Source of the DNA: Alphaproteobacteria bacterium | GTDB taxonomy: Bacteria; Pseudomonadota; Alphaproteobacteria; UBA2966 | Assembly: GCA_018654745.1 (NCBI GenBank) | Contig: JABILA010000026.1 | Location: forward strand, 1 to 64,000 | Length of the DNA: 64,000 bases | Reading direction: 5' to 3' | Shown here: in pieces, positions 17,969 to 28,684 of the stretch | Numbering within the stretch: position 1 is the stretch's first letter | Layout: each line of letters starts with the position of its first letter | Program-made: the position numbers and the translations under genes | Notes under the pieces: model-generated | What the model saw: only the letters and a program-made list of their open reading frames with translations | What the model was told of the DNA's origin: nothing | Database searches by the model: none

Positions 17969-20014
17969 TTACCTGTTCAGGTCCTGCAAAAGTACAAGCC
18001 TGGTTTTTCGATCGGACCCGGCCAGTCTTTGCCGGTAGACCTGCAGGCCTTCCATGATGCGTTGAACATAATTGCGTGTTTCAGAAATAGAGATCATTTC
18101 GACCCAGTCAATAGGATCGACGTCAGGCTTGCGCGGATCACCGTAATCGCGAACCCATCTTTTTACACGCGGCGTACCGGCATTGTAGGCCGCCAGCGCC
18201 ATGATATATGAGCCTTTATACTGGTCCAGCAATTCAGCGAGATAGGCTGTGCCGAGGCGACTGTTATAATCCGGATCCCGGGTCAGGCGCGTGCGGCTGT
18301 AGCGCCAGCGATGTTTACGGGCGACATATTTTGCCGTGGGCGGCATCAGTTGCATCAGACCAAGGGCACCGGCATGACTGCGCGCCTTGATATCAAACTG
18401 GCTTTCCTGTCGGGTGACGGCAAGCTGCAGGGCTTTTTCAACATTGCGATGCCCCTCATAATCCGTGACCGGAAAATTGGCTGTGCCGATTTCGATGCCA
18501 ACCCGCGCCGCCAGTTTCGCCGTGGCCAGCGCCCGGTCTTTCCGATCCACTTCCCGCGCCAGGTCGACCACAAGTTTGAAATCTGCGGGGTCACTGGCAT
18601 TGTTAGCAAGTGCCGTGAGGAACGGCCGGATGTAATCTTTCTCTTTCAATTTGTGCAGCAAGCGCACCGCAACGACCAGTTCAAGCCGATCAAACTCCAA
18701 GGCCTTCATTTCGTCCGGTTGGGGGTCGCGGGGCAGGCTGTCGGTACGGGTCGTCCCGAGCGCCAATACAGCCAGGTGCCCGTAATAGGTTCTGGGGTGA
18801 CGTGCGGCAGTTTCGTACCATTCCCGGGATTGCTCGTTTTTTCCCTGCAAGTCATTGGCACGTGCAATCCAGTATGCGCCTTTGGCCCTGCTGACGGGGT
18901 AGCGAACGACATCGTACACTTTGCGGAAATGATCTGCGGCAATTTCCGGACGTCTCAGTTTTTTCAAGGCAATCCAGCCCGCCAGCCATTCTGCTTCGGC
19001 CAGGGCAGCGCGATCCGTCTGGCCATGATCCCGCGCCAGAATATAGGCGTCCGATGGTCGGTCCTTGGCCAACAGGCGACGGACCAGAATATGGCGTTCC
19101 AGCCACCACTTTTTCGGGCGAGGACCAATTGAAGCAATCGCCAGCGATGGTGGCAGCAACATTTTTGCCGCATCCAGCGGTTTGTTTTTGCGACGACGCC
19201 AGCGCACGCGCTCATAGACAAGGCCTGGATCATCTTTCAACTCGTCCGGCACACGCCTGATCGCACCGTCCACACCACCGGCAAACTCCATCAACGCCAG
19301 CCGGGCATGGGCAAGGGCCCGCTGTCCCGGGTCAACCCGCCGCATCATGCGCCTGGCACCCCGACGCTGGCGGTCCCATAACAATCGGGCGAGGCGGTCG
19401 GCGTGATCTGCCTTGGTCAACAATTTTCTGTGTTTACGCAATACGGACCGCTCGCGCCTGCCGGGGAAGCGTCCTTCTACCCAGGCTCTGCGTAATAATT
19501 TCAGGCCTTCTTCTTTTTCACCCTTCGCCAAAGCCATTTCAGCCAGGCGCAACAATCCGTCACCGGTCAGCGGTTCATGGTCCTTGAACCAGGCTTCAAT
19601 CACAGGGTCCGGTGTCTTGCCCGAAATTGTGTATTCAGCATTCTTTCGCAGCGTATTCAGTTGCGGCCAAGCAGGATTTTGGCGGACAAATCCGGTTATT
19701 TCAGAAAAGCTGACATTGGCACCGGTTCGGCGGTATTCCAGCCATCGAATGATTTTCGCCGGAAGTTTATTGTCCGTGCGTTTTGCCTGCCGATGGGCTG
19801 ATTTCCAGTTGTGGGTTTTTGCCGCGGCAAATGCGCCCCGATAGCGCTGCTGATCCCGTGCACTGAGAACCGCACTGTACCGGCCGGGTTTGACCTGAAC
19901 CTTCTCAACTGCCGCCGGTTCCGGTTGCGCCGGTACGCCTTCCACAGCCATTACCGGCGAGGCAATAGCCATCGTTGCCGCTAACAGCAGGGAGAAGAAA
20001 AGGGGGATGTTCAT
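17969..20014 (-). CDS. Soluble lytic murein transglycosylase
   Basis: C-term RQESQFDIKARSHAGALGLMQLMPPTAKYVA...YNAGTPRVKRWV; signal peptide MNIPLFFSLLLAATMAIASPVMA. Confidence 0.93.
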   Translation of the reverse strand: MNIPLFFSLLLAATMAIASPVMAVEGVPAQPEPAAVEKVQVKPGRYSAVLSARDQQRYRGAFAAAKTHNWKSAHRQAKRTDNKLPAKIIRWLEYRRTGANVSFSEITGFVRQNPAWPQLNTLRKNAEYTISGKTPDPVIEAWFKDHEPLTGDGLLRLAEMALAKGEKEEGLKLLRRAWVEGRFPGRRERSVLRKHRKLLTKADHADRLARLLWDRQRRGARRMMRRVDPGQRALAHARLALMEFAGGVDGAIRRVPDELKDDPGLVYERVRWRRRKNKPLDAAKMLLPPSLAIASIGPRPKKWWLERHILVRRLLAKDRPSDAYILARDHGQTDRAALAEAEWLAGWIALKKLRRPEIAADHFRKVYDVVRYPVSRAKGAYWIARANDLQGKNEQSREWYETAARHPRTYYGHLAVLALGTTRTDSLPRDPQPDEMKALEFDRLELVVAVRLLHKLKEKDYIRPFLTALANNASDPADFKLVVDLAREVDRKDRALATAKLAARVGIEIGTANFPVTDYEGHRNVEKALQLAVTRQESQFDIKARSHAGALGLMQLMPPTAKYVARKHRWRYSRTRLTRDPDYNSRLGTAYLAELLDQYKGSYIMALAAYNAGTPRVKRWVRDYGDPRKPDVDPIDWVEMISISETRNYVQRIMEGLQVYRQRLAGSDRKTRLVLLQDLNR

Positions 20015-20128
20015 GCCAGACACTATATACGTTCGATTATTCCAGTCATATGCTTGCCGCAACACCCCGGTTTCGGGTAGTTTGCCCCAAATCGAGATTA
20101 AGTAATATCTTATGTAAGGGACAAGACA

Positions 20129-21004
20129 ATGTTTTCGGGTTCAATTCCAGCGCTGATTACACCTTTTGCAAATGGTGCCGTGGATGAGAAAAGCTTTCAG
20201 GCATTTTGCGAGTGGCAAATTGCCGAAGGCAGCAGTGGCCTGGTGCCCTGCGGCACAACAGGCGAATCTCCTACATTGTCCCATGACGAGCACAAACGTG
20301 TTGTTGAACTCTGTGTCGAGGCCACCAATGGCCGGGTGCCTGTTATCGCTGGTGCAGGATCAAATAACACAGCCGAAGCCATTGATTTGTCCCAGCACGC
20401 AGAAAAAGCCGGGGCGGATGCGGTTCTGATTGTCATGCCATATTATAACAAGCCTACCCAGGCAGGCATGTATGCCCATTTCAAGGCAATTCATGATTCT
20501 ATCAATCTGCCAATCATTATTTACAATGTTCCAAGCCGGTCCGTTGTGAGCATGTCTCTGGAGACGATGAGTGAGTTGTTCAAGTTGCCAAATATTGTGG
20601 GTGTCAAAGACGCGACGGGCAGCCTTGAGAGGGCAAGTGCAGCAAGGATGCTGATGGGATCGGATTTCTGCCAGTTGACAGGTGAAGACAGCATTGCACT
20701 GGGTTTTCGCGCCCATGGTGGACACGGCTGTATTTCCGTGTCGGCCAATATTGCCCCGCGTCTGTTGGCTGAAATGCACATCGCCTGCGATGCTGGTGAT
20801 TATTCAACTGCTCTGGCGATCCAGGACCGTCTTCTGCCTATACACATTGCCTTGTTCAGTGAAACCAGCCCAGGCCCCGTAAAATTCGCGGCAAGCTTGC
20901 TGGGTAAATCGACTGGTGAATTGCGACTGCCCATGGTTGAGGTCGCTGATGCAACCAAAAAACAGGTTGAAGTGGCCATGAAGTCGGCCGGTTTGCTCAA
21001 CTAG
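20129..21004 (+). CDS. dapA: 4-hydroxy-tetrahydrodipicolinate synthase
   Basis: [41 protein letters not shown]. Confidence 0.96.
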   Translation: MFSGSIPALITPFANGAVDEKSFQAFCEWQIAEGSSGLVPCGTTGESPTLSHDEHKRVVELCVEATNGRVPVIAGAGSNNTAEAIDLSQHAEKAGADAVLIVMPYYNKPTQAGMYAHFKAIHDSINLPIIIYNVPSRSVVSMSLETMSELFKLPNIVGVKDATGSLERASAARMLMGSDFCQLTGEDSIALGFRAHGGHGCISVSANIAPRLLAEMHIACDAGDYSTALAIQDRLLPIHIALFSETSPGPVKFAASLLGKSTGELRLPMVEVADATKKQVEVAMKSAGLLN

Positions 21005-21015
21005 GAACAAATCCC

Positions 21016-21495
21016 ATGGCGAAGAAGAAAAAGGGAGATGGCCCGCGCGCGGTGGCCGTCAACCGCAAGGCTCGCCACAACTATTTCATCACGGATACGG
21101 TTGAGGCAGGTATCATGCTGACCGGGCCCGAGGTGAAATCACTTCGTCTTGGCAGTGCCTCAATTGGTGAAGCCTTTGCCAGCGACAGGGACGGTGATTT
21201 GTTTCTGATGAACGCCCACATCCCGCCATATGGTCCGGCAACAGCCTTCCAGGCTGATTCGCCCTTGCGTCCGCGCAAGCTTTTGCTGCACAAAAAGCAG
21301 TTGGCGAACTATGTCGGGCACAAAAACCGAACCGGCATTACCGTTGTGCCGCTTTCGATCTACTTTAATGACCGGGGCATTGCCAAGGTGGAACTGGGCA
21401 TTGCCAAGGGCAAAAAGATGCACGACAAGCGCGCCACGGAAAAAGACCGTGACTGGAACCGTGACAAGGCCCGCTTGATGCGTGACAAAGGCTAG
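21016..21495 (+). CDS. smpB: SsrA-binding protein
   Basis: [53 protein letters not shown]. Confidence 0.97.
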   Translation: MAKKKKGDGPRAVAVNRKARHNYFITDTVEAGIMLTGPEVKSLRLGSASIGEAFASDRDGDLFLMNAHIPPYGPATAFQADSPLRPRKLLLHKKQLANYVGHKNRTGITVVPLSIYFNDRGIAKVELGIAKGKKMHDKRATEKDRDWNRDKARLMRDKG

Positions 21496-21521
21496 ATATA
21501 CCACCAGTTAGCGGGGGCGAC

Positions 21522-22178
21522 ATGGCTGACGGCATTACCGGGAAACTCAAAGACAAACTGATCGCGACCAAGGAAAAATGGGCGCGGGAAGGCAAACTAC
21601 CGGGCAGGGTCAGGCATGGTGACGGGGTGCGTTTGCCGCCGGGCCAACATCTGGTCTCCAACTGGCCGGTGCTGGATCTCGGCATTCAGCCCTATATCCC
21701 TGAAAAAGACTGGAAACTTGCCATTGATGGCCAGGTTGAAAACCCGGTCCGCTGGGATTGGGATCAGTTCATGGCCCAGCCACAATCAAGTTTTGTGACC
21801 GATATCCACTGCGTCACAAGTTGGTCCCGCTACGATAATCGCTGGGACGGCGTATCAGCGCTTGATGTGATTGAACTGGTCAAGCCAAAAGCGTCCGCCA
21901 CCCATATCATCCAGCATTGCCACGACGGTTATACCACCAACGTTCCGCTGGACGTATTTGCCCAAAAAGACGTTATCCTCGCCCACAGTTGGGAAGGGGA
22001 CTGGTTGACCCGCGAACACGGCGCGCCCATGCGTCTGGTTATCCCGGCAAAATACTTCTGGAAGTCGTCAAAATGGCTGAAACGCCTGGAATTTGTCGAT
22101 GCCGACCGTTACGGCTTCTGGGAAGACCGCGGCTATCACAACGAAGGCGACCCGTGGAAGGAACAGCGCTTCGATTGA
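21522..22178 (+). CDS. Sulfite oxidase-like molybdopterin oxidoreductase
   Basis: DIHCVTSWSRYDNRWDGV; HGAPMRLVIPAKYFWKSSKW. Confidence 0.9.
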   Translation: MADGITGKLKDKLIATKEKWAREGKLPGRVRHGDGVRLPPGQHLVSNWPVLDLGIQPYIPEKDWKLAIDGQVENPVRWDWDQFMAQPQSSFVTDIHCVTSWSRYDNRWDGVSALDVIELVKPKASATHIIQHCHDGYTTNVPLDVFAQKDVILAHSWEGDWLTREHGAPMRLVIPAKYFWKSSKWLKRLEFVDADRYGFWEDRGYHNEGDPWKEQRFD

Positions 22179-22187
22179 CGGCGTAGC

Positions 22188-23081
22188 TTACAAAATTGGT
22201 ACGGGTTTTCGTCTCAGGCCAGACAAGGCGTTTCCGGCGATGGCAGCCAGCAGGATTGCGCCGCCCAAAAGGGTGTATATTCCAGCCGTTTCGCCCAGTA
22301 TCAACCAGACCCAGAGGGGTCCCAGGATGACTTCCCCCAGCGATAAAAGCGCCAGTTCTGCAGCCGGAACCGCTTTCGAACCCATGGTGTATAGCACCAG
22401 ACCAGCACCCACCTGAAATACCCCCAGTGCCAGTGAAATCAGAATGTCGTTGGTCGGAATGTTCAGGCTGTAGCCTGCAGACGTACAAACCAGGCCGGAT
22501 ACAACAGTTGCGAAGACCCCGCCCAGAAAAACGGTCGGCATCATGTCATCCAGCTTTCGCCAGCGCAGGGCGATTGTAAATGAGGCAAACCCCAGGGCCG
22601 AGAGCAGGGCAGCGACATTGCCATACAGAAAACCCAGCGATATGCCCTCCCAGACCATAACCGATATACCAGCCAGGGCCACGGCAATCGCAATCCATGT
22701 CGCCTTGCGAACGACCTCCCGCAAGATGATCCAGCCGAGCACGGCTGCAATCAAGGGGGCCGCAGCAAACAGGATCATGGCATTTGCCACAGATGTCACC
22801 TGAATAGAATAGATGCCACCCGAAAACGCCATAACCAACGCCGCGCCGCCGACTATGCCGGCCAGGCCTGATTTACGAATGGCCGCCAGCGACTTGCCTT
22901 TTGAACGAAAAGAGATGACCAGCAGCAGGAAAGGCATAAGGGCACAGGAACGGAAAAACAAAATCTGCCAGACATTCGCCACTTCCATAAAACGGATGCC
23001 CACGCCCATGGAAGACCAGCAAACACCCGCCAACATCACGAGCATCACACCCCGGCGATAGTCTGAAGACCGTATATTCAT
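22188..23081 (-). CDS. EamA/DMT-family transporter
   Basis: ~10 TM segments, two EamA-like repeats. Confidence 0.88.
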   Translation of the reverse strand: MNIRSSDYRRGVMLVMLAGVCWSSMGVGIRFMEVANVWQILFFRSCALMPFLLLVISFRSKGKSLAAIRKSGLAGIVGGAALVMAFSGGIYSIQVTSVANAMILFAAAPLIAAVLGWIILREVVRKATWIAIAVALAGISVMVWEGISLGFLYGNVAALLSALGFASFTIALRWRKLDDMMPTVFLGGVFATVVSGLVCTSAGYSLNIPTNDILISLALGVFQVGAGLVLYTMGSKAVPAAELALLSLGEVILGPLWVWLILGETAGIYTLLGGAILLAAIAGNALSGLRRKPVPIL

Positions 23082-23151
23082 TGATTGTTGGATGATTTGC
23101 CTCCAGATGCGATCAGCCACAAAGCTGCTGCCTCGCCCTTATCTGACCTTG

Positions 23152-23787
23152 CTACACCAATCCCCTGAATACATCCGCAAACATGTCCGGCGTCAAGCGC
23201 CCGGTATTTACGTTATAGCGTGAGCAATGGTAGCTGTCGGCCAGGATCAGGCCGTTGGGCAGGGTGTGTTGGGCATTGTGGGCGAATTTGTAGTCGGTTT
23301 TGCGCAGATCGAACGTTGAAAGAATGGCGTCGTGGGCGATTTTGCCAAGGGCCAGCAGGACTTTCAGGTTCTTGAGCGCTGCCATTTCATCCAGCAGGAA
23401 GGGGCGGCAGGTCCGGGCTTCCAGGCCGGTGGGCTTGTTTTCGGGCGGCACACAACGCACAGCATTGGTGATGCGCACACCTTTCAATTTAAGCCCGTCG
23501 TCAGGTCGTTTGTCGTATGTGCCTTCAGCGAGATCAAAATCTACCAGGGTTGGATATAACAGGTCACCGGCACCGTCACCTGTAAAAGGCCTGCCGGTGC
23601 GGTTGGCGCCCTTGAGGCCCGGTGCAAGGCCCACGATCAACAGCCAGGAATCGCCGCCACCAAAAGCGGGGACGGGGCCGTTGTGCCAGTCAGGATTGGC
23701 CTCCCTGTGGGATGCGATGAATGCGGCAAGGCGCGGGCAAAGGACACAATCCTTGCCTGGTCCCGCCAACGCAGAAGCTTTACTCAT
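23152..23787 (-). CDS. Uracil-DNA glycosylase, family 5-like (Fe-S)
   Basis: CVLCPRLAAF; LIVGLAPGLKGANRTGRPFTGDGAGDLLYPTL; ITNAVRCVPPENKP. Confidence 0.9.
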   Translation of the reverse strand: MSKASALAGPGKDCVLCPRLAAFIASHREANPDWHNGPVPAFGGGDSWLLIVGLAPGLKGANRTGRPFTGDGAGDLLYPTLVDFDLAEGTYDKRPDDGLKLKGVRITNAVRCVPPENKPTGLEARTCRPFLLDEMAALKNLKVLLALGKIAHDAILSTFDLRKTDYKFAHNAQHTLPNGLILADSYHCSRYNVNTGRLTPDMFADVFRGLV

Positions 23788-23795
23788 CCGTTGGC

Positions 23796-24431
23796 TCAGG
23801 AATTGATGGTTTCAGTATCCGGCAGTAAAGCGTCAGCCGGGGTTGAATGTACGATATCTTCCTCGTCATCCATTTCAGGCTGGGCTATTGGCATGGGCCG
23901 ACCGCCCTTACGCGCGATTTCAGCCTGTAAATCGACCAGATCAATAAAAACATCAGCCTGACGCCGTAGTTCGTCAGCGATCATAGGCGGTTGCGAGCGA
24001 ACGGTACTGACGACCGTGACGCGCAGGCCTTTATGCTGAACGGCCTCTATCAGACGCCGGAAATCGCCGTCGCCCGAGAACAGGACCATATGGTCCAGAT
24101 GATCCGCCATCTGGATGGCATCGACGGCAATCTCGATGTCCATGTTGCCCTTGATCTTCTTTCGACCCATGGAATCCGTAAATTCCTTGGTGGGCTTTGT
24201 GACCATCGTATATCCGTTATAATCGAGCCAGTCGACCAGCGGACGGATGGGAGAATACTCCTGGTCTTCGATTAACGCGGTGTAATAAAAGGCGCGTATA
24301 ATACGTGTTTTTTCGCGAAAAACTTCAAGCAGTCGACGGTAGTCGATATCGAAACCCAAAGCCCTGGCGGCCGCGTAAAGATTGGATCCGTCAATGAATA
24401 TTGCGGTTCTCTCAGTACCGATAAATTCCAT
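23796..24431 (-). CDS. NYN domain (LabA/DUF88-like) protein
   Basis: AIFIDGSNLYAAARALGFDIDYRRLLEVF; DIEIAVDAIQMA; LFSGDGDFRRLIE. Confidence 0.92.
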   Translation of the reverse strand: MEFIGTERTAIFIDGSNLYAAARALGFDIDYRRLLEVFREKTRIIRAFYYTALIEDQEYSPIRPLVDWLDYNGYTMVTKPTKEFTDSMGRKKIKGNMDIEIAVDAIQMADHLDHMVLFSGDGDFRRLIEAVQHKGLRVTVVSTVRSQPPMIADELRRQADVFIDLVDLQAEIARKGGRPMPIAQPEMDDEEDIVHSTPADALLPDTETINS

Positions 24432-24564
24432 AATATCAATTTCTTAAAAAGAAAAATTAAGGTAAAACAGTAGAAGTTGCGAAGTTATACCCGCTCTAAC
24501 AATAATAGTATACTTAGGGTGTTCGCGGCAATGACCAAGGACTTTATGTCGCAGTCAATTTCAA

Positions 24565-25119
24565 GTGAACGGAAAAGGCCAGTTGAAGCTAAAAAATAAT
24601 ACAATATACGAACATGTGCTTATCGCCCTTGGTGCAAATTTGCCTTCAGCGCTGGGTACGCCGCTGCAAACACTGGTCGCTGTGCTCGGAGAATTTGAAA
24701 GTCGGGGCATTGAAGTCGATCGTCGTTCGCGCTGGTATAAAAGCGCGCCGGTGCCGGTATCTTCACAGGATTGGTATATAAACGGGGTAATCTCCGTCAA
24801 AACGACGCTGGGGCCAGAAGACTTGCTGGCGCTGTTGCACCGGATTGAAGACGAATTTGGCCGTACACGCGGCGAACGCAATGCGGCCCGCGTGCTCGAT
24901 CTTGATTTGATTGCCTATGGCGATCTGGTCCGGCAGGGAGGGCAGGCTCCGGAATTACCGCATCCCCGCATGCATGACCGGGCGTTTGTCTTGTTACCCA
25001 TGGCGGACATTGTAACTGACTGGGTTCACCCGGTATCAGGTGCCACACTTTCGGACCTGATTGCTGCGATTCCCCCAGACCAGACCATAGAACCTCAGGA
25101 CGAGCCCCAGGATGCGTAA
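24565..25119 (+). CDS. folK: 2-amino-4-hydroxy-6-hydroxymethyldihydropteridine diphosphokinase
   Basis: ALGANLP; DEFGRTRGERNAARVLDLDLIAYGD; LPHPRMHDRAFVLLPMADI. Confidence 0.95.
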   Translation: MNGKGQLKLKNNTIYEHVLIALGANLPSALGTPLQTLVAVLGEFESRGIEVDRRSRWYKSAPVPVSSQDWYINGVISVKTTLGPEDLLALLHRIEDEFGRTRGERNAARVLDLDLIAYGDLVRQGGQAPELPHPRMHDRAFVLLPMADIVTDWVHPVSGATLSDLIAAIPPDQTIEPQDEPQDA

Positions 25120-25250
25120 ATCGGTATTTATTGATCGGGTAGCGCGGTAATTGGCCCTTTTCTTTGGTTATGAGCCTTTTTCTTTGAATGTTGGGCACTT
25201 ACGTGCTTGCTTTGATGCCAGGACTTGCATATTTAATGCATTACAGCATT

Positions 25251-25358
25251 AGAGCGATTCCTGTTCAGACGGGATCGTCTTCGCTTATCTATTTGATGCC
25301 CAACCCGGGTTTAATGAAACGCTGCGTTTCCACCAGGCAGGAAACGCTCTGGCTTTTA
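25251..25358. repeat. Intergenic palindromic repeat element, locus 2 (upstream of rpoZ)
   Basis: AGAGCGATTCCTGTTCAGACGGGATCG and CCCGGGTTTAATGAAACGCTGCGTTTCC...GGAAACGCTCTGG, related to 14299-14416. Confidence 0.6.
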
Positions 25359-25372
25359 TCGGAGAACCAACG

Positions 25373-25738
25373 ATGGCTCGCGTCACCGTCGAAGATTGTA
25401 TTGAAAAAATCCCTAACCGCTTTGACCTCGTCATGTTGTCAGCGCAGCGGGCCCGCCAGATTTCATCCGGTGAGGAAATCACCATCGAGCGCGATAACGA
25501 CAAAAACCCTGTCGTCGCCTTGCGTGAAATCGCGGACGAAACCGTTTTGGTTGAAGACCTTGTTGAAGGTGTTGTTTCCAGCTTCCAGAAGCATGTCGAA
25601 GTCGATGAGCCTGAAGAAGATGATATGGCTGCATTGATGGCTGGCAACGGCTGGGGTGGTGAAACCGGTGATGCGCCAATGCCATTGCCGGAAGTACCGC
25701 TTGATAACACTGACGACGCTGAACTGGGGGGCGAGTGA
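25373..25738 (+). CDS. rpoZ: RNA polymerase omega subunit
   Basis: [55 protein letters not shown]. Confidence 0.97.
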   Translation: MARVTVEDCIEKIPNRFDLVMLSAQRARQISSGEEITIERDNDKNPVVALREIADETVLVEDLVEGVVSSFQKHVEVDEPEEDDMAALMAGNGWGGETGDAPMPLPEVPLDNTDDAELGGE

Positions 25739-25831
25739 GCGCCAGCCTGGGATCACACTCGGGCATTAAAAGTCGCCGTTTGGTGACTGGCACTTCCAGA
25801 CAAGCCGGTTTGACGAGATTGAAAAGATTAG

Positions 25832-25863
25832 CGCGCACCATGTCTCATGGTTGCGCGTTTTTT
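25832..25863 (+). terminator. Terminator-like hairpin after rpoZ
   Basis: CGCGCACCATG-TCT-CATGGTTGCGCG then TTTTTT (one bulged T). Confidence 0.75.
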
Positions 25864-25884
25864 GATGGTCGGGTGTAATAAGGC

Positions 25885-28041
25885 ATGATCCGCCAGTTTG
25901 AACTCGTTGAAAATGTCTGCAGCTATGATGGCAATGCAGACGAGGAGATGTTGAACAAGGCCTACGTCTTTTCGATGAAGGCCCATGGCACCCAGAAACG
26001 GGCCTCGGGCGACAGCTATTTCACCCATCCCCTGGAAGTCGCCGGGATCCTTACGGATCTGAAACTGGACAGCAACACAATCGTCACCGCCTTGCTGCAC
26101 GACACAGTTGAAGACACTGTTGCGACTCTGGAGGAAATTGAGACCAAATTTGGCCCGGAAATCGCCGTCCTGGTTGATGGCGTAACCAAGTTATCGTTGC
26201 TGGAAATGAGTTCTGCCTCTGATTCCAGTCGCCAGGCAGAGAACTTCCGCAAGCTTGTGCTGGCCATGTCCAACGACATTCGTGTGCTGCTGGTCAAACT
26301 GGCTGACCGGCTGCACAACATGCGCACCCTGCATTTCCTCAAGAAAGAAGAGAAACGTCGCCGTATTTCCCTGGAAACCATGGAAATCTATGCGCCGCTG
26401 GCTGAGCGCATCGGCATGCAGAACATCAAGGATGAGCTGGAAGATATCTCGTTTGCCAATCTGAACCCTGAGGCCCGCGAATCCGTTACGGCCAGACTGT
26501 CATTTTTGCGCGAACGCGGGTCCAACATCGTTGAAGTCATCACCAACGAGTTGCAGGATACGCTTGAAACTGCAGGCGTCCAGGCGGAAATTTATGGTCG
26601 GGAGAAGCGGCCTTATTCGATCTGGCGCAAGATGGAGCGCAAGAACGTCACGTTTGAGCAGCTTTCCGACATCATGGCTTTCCGCGTCCTTGTTGATACG
26701 GTTGAGGATTGCTATCGCACGCTGGGTACGGTGCACGGGGCCTATCGCATGGTGCCGGGCTGTTTCAAGGATTATATCTCCACGCCCAAGCGCAACGGCT
26801 ATCAGTCCCTGCATACATCCGTGATCGGCCCTGAAAAACAGCGTGTGGAAATCCAGATCCGCACCCGGGAAATGCACCAGATTGCTGAAATCGGTGTGGC
26901 TGCGCACTGGCTTTACAAGCAAAAAGAGGGGGAACCCGAAACCCAGAATTACCGCTGGTTACGGGAATTGCTGGAAATCCTTGATCATGCGTCGAACCCG
27001 GAAGAGTTTCTGGAAAATACCAAACTGGAGATGTTCCAGGATCAGGTGTTCTGTTTTACGCCGAAAGGGGACCTGATTGCGCTGCCCCGTGGGGCATCAC
27101 CCGTCGATTTTGCCTATGCAGTGCATTCAAATGTTGGCGATACTTGCGTTGGTGCCCGCATCAATGGACGCATGGCACCGCTTAGAACCGCGCTGCAGAA
27201 CGGTGATCAGGTCGATATCCTGCGCTCCAAGGTCGCGGCCCCGTCGCCAACCTGGGAAAACTTTGTCGCAACGGGCAAGGCCCGTTCAGCCATCCGGCGT
27301 TATGTACGAAAGCAGGAACGCTCCCAATATGCTGATCTCGGCAAGGCGATCCTTGAGAAAGAATTCCGCGCTGGCGGACATACCTACACCGAAAAAGCCA
27401 TAGAAGGCGTTCTGAAGTCCCTGCGCCAAACCACTGTCAATGACGTCTATGCCCAGGTCGGGCAGGGCGAGATGACGTCCCGCTATGTGCTGGAAAAGGT
27501 CTTTCCGGGTCTGAAAGTCCGCCGCCACGCCGGTGATTTGCTGCAGCTTGTACGCGGACGCAGCAAACAACCCCGCAAGGGCGGGGATCATTCAGTGCCC
27601 ATTCGGGGATTGATACCGGGTATGGCCGTGCATTTTGCAGGTTGCTGCCATCCACTGCCGGGTGATCGCATTGTGGGCATCGTCATGACAGGCAAAGGCG
27701 TTACGGTTCACACTATCGATTGTGAAACGCTGGAACAGTTTTCAGATACGCCTGAACGCTGGCTGGATGTCGCCTGGGAAATTGATGGCAAGGATCCTGA
27801 CACGCATGTCGGTCGAATTTCCGTGGTCATGGTCAACGCGGCAGGCAGTTTGTCGACCATGACAGCCGTCATCGCACGGAACTTTGGCAATATTTCCAAC
27901 CTGAAAATTACTGAACGCTCTACTGACTTTTTTGAGATGATCGTGGATATTGAGGTTCGCGACGTTAAACATTTGACCAACATTATTGCGGCCTTGCGCG
28001 CCGACCCGTCCATCAGTTCCGTTGACCGGGCCCGCAGCTAA
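25885..28041 (+). CDS. rsh: Bifunctional (p)ppGpp synthetase/hydrolase (RelA/SpoT)
   Basis: HD motif ALLHDTVEDT, synthetase, TGS and ACT domains. Confidence 0.97.
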   Translation: MIRQFELVENVCSYDGNADEEMLNKAYVFSMKAHGTQKRASGDSYFTHPLEVAGILTDLKLDSNTIVTALLHDTVEDTVATLEEIETKFGPEIAVLVDGVTKLSLLEMSSASDSSRQAENFRKLVLAMSNDIRVLLVKLADRLHNMRTLHFLKKEEKRRRISLETMEIYAPLAERIGMQNIKDELEDISFANLNPEARESVTARLSFLRERGSNIVEVITNELQDTLETAGVQAEIYGREKRPYSIWRKMERKNVTFEQLSDIMAFRVLVDTVEDCYRTLGTVHGAYRMVPGCFKDYISTPKRNGYQSLHTSVIGPEKQRVEIQIRTREMHQIAEIGVAAHWLYKQKEGEPETQNYRWLRELLEILDHASNPEEFLENTKLEMFQDQVFCFTPKGDLIALPRGASPVDFAYAVHSNVGDTCVGARINGRMAPLRTALQNGDQVDILRSKVAAPSPTWENFVATGKARSAIRRYVRKQERSQYADLGKAILEKEFRAGGHTYTEKAIEGVLKSLRQTTVNDVYAQVGQGEMTSRYVLEKVFPGLKVRRHAGDLLQLVRGRSKQPRKGGDHSVPIRGLIPGMAVHFAGCCHPLPGDRIVGIVMTGKGVTVHTIDCETLEQFSDTPERWLDVAWEIDGKDPDTHVGRISVVMVNAAGSLSTMTAVIARNFGNISNLKITERSTDFFEMIVDIEVRDVKHLTNIIAALRADPSISSVDRARS

Positions 28042-28075
28042 GACCGTCATTACAAACTAACAGGTAAGACCCGCC

Positions 28076-28663
28076 ATGAATCAGGATGAAGTCCTGCGCC
28101 ACTTCCGCGAAACCGACGCCTTGCTGGAAGGCCATTTTTTGCTGTCGTCTGGTTTGCACTCCTCGCGCTATCTGCAATGCGCCAAAGTCCTTTCCCACCC
28201 GGAGCGCGCCGCAACCTTGTGCCGGGCCCTGGCAGACAAGGTGATCGCCGCTGTGGGCGAAGGCGGCATTGATATTGTCGTTGCACCTGCCATGGGCGGT
28301 GTAGTGGTTGGTTACGAAATGGCCCGCCAGCTAGGCGTTCCCGGCATATTTACGGAACGCGTTGATGGCGAGTTTACGTTTCGTCGGGGGTTTGAGCTTG
28401 AGCCAGGGGCCAGGGTGCTAATGTCGGAAGATATCGTCACCACCGGCAAATCCAGCCTCGAATGTATCAAGGCCATCAATGCAGCCGGGGGCACGACAGT
28501 TGCCGCCAGCTGCCTGATTGACCGTTCTGACGGTGAAGTCGACCTTGGTTTGCCCCTGGTTTCCCTGACCGGTCTCAAGGTGCCATCTTACGAAGCAGAC
28601 GCCTTGCCGCCCGAATTGGCCGCTATTCCTGCGATCAAACCCGGCAGTCGCGGTCTCAAATAG
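28076..28663 (+). CDS. pyrE: Orotate phosphoribosyltransferase
   Basis: [38 protein letters not shown] loop. Confidence 0.95.
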   Translation: MNQDEVLRHFRETDALLEGHFLLSSGLHSSRYLQCAKVLSHPERAATLCRALADKVIAAVGEGGIDIVVAPAMGGVVVGYEMARQLGVPGIFTERVDGEFTFRRGFELEPGARVLMSEDIVTTGKSSLECIKAINAAGGTTVAASCLIDRSDGEVDLGLPLVSLTGLKVPSYEADALPPELAAIPAIKPGSRGLK

Positions 28664-28684
28664 GCTCTGTCAGGGTCCAACACC

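Noticed and set aside
18311-19132. 273-aa plus-strand ORF inside the transglycosylase gene
   Set aside because: Antisense to a well-supported CDS, no recognisable domain
21000-21520. Possible tmRNA (ssrA) near smpB
   Set aside because: No tmRNA ends or tag-reading frame seen in this neighbourhood
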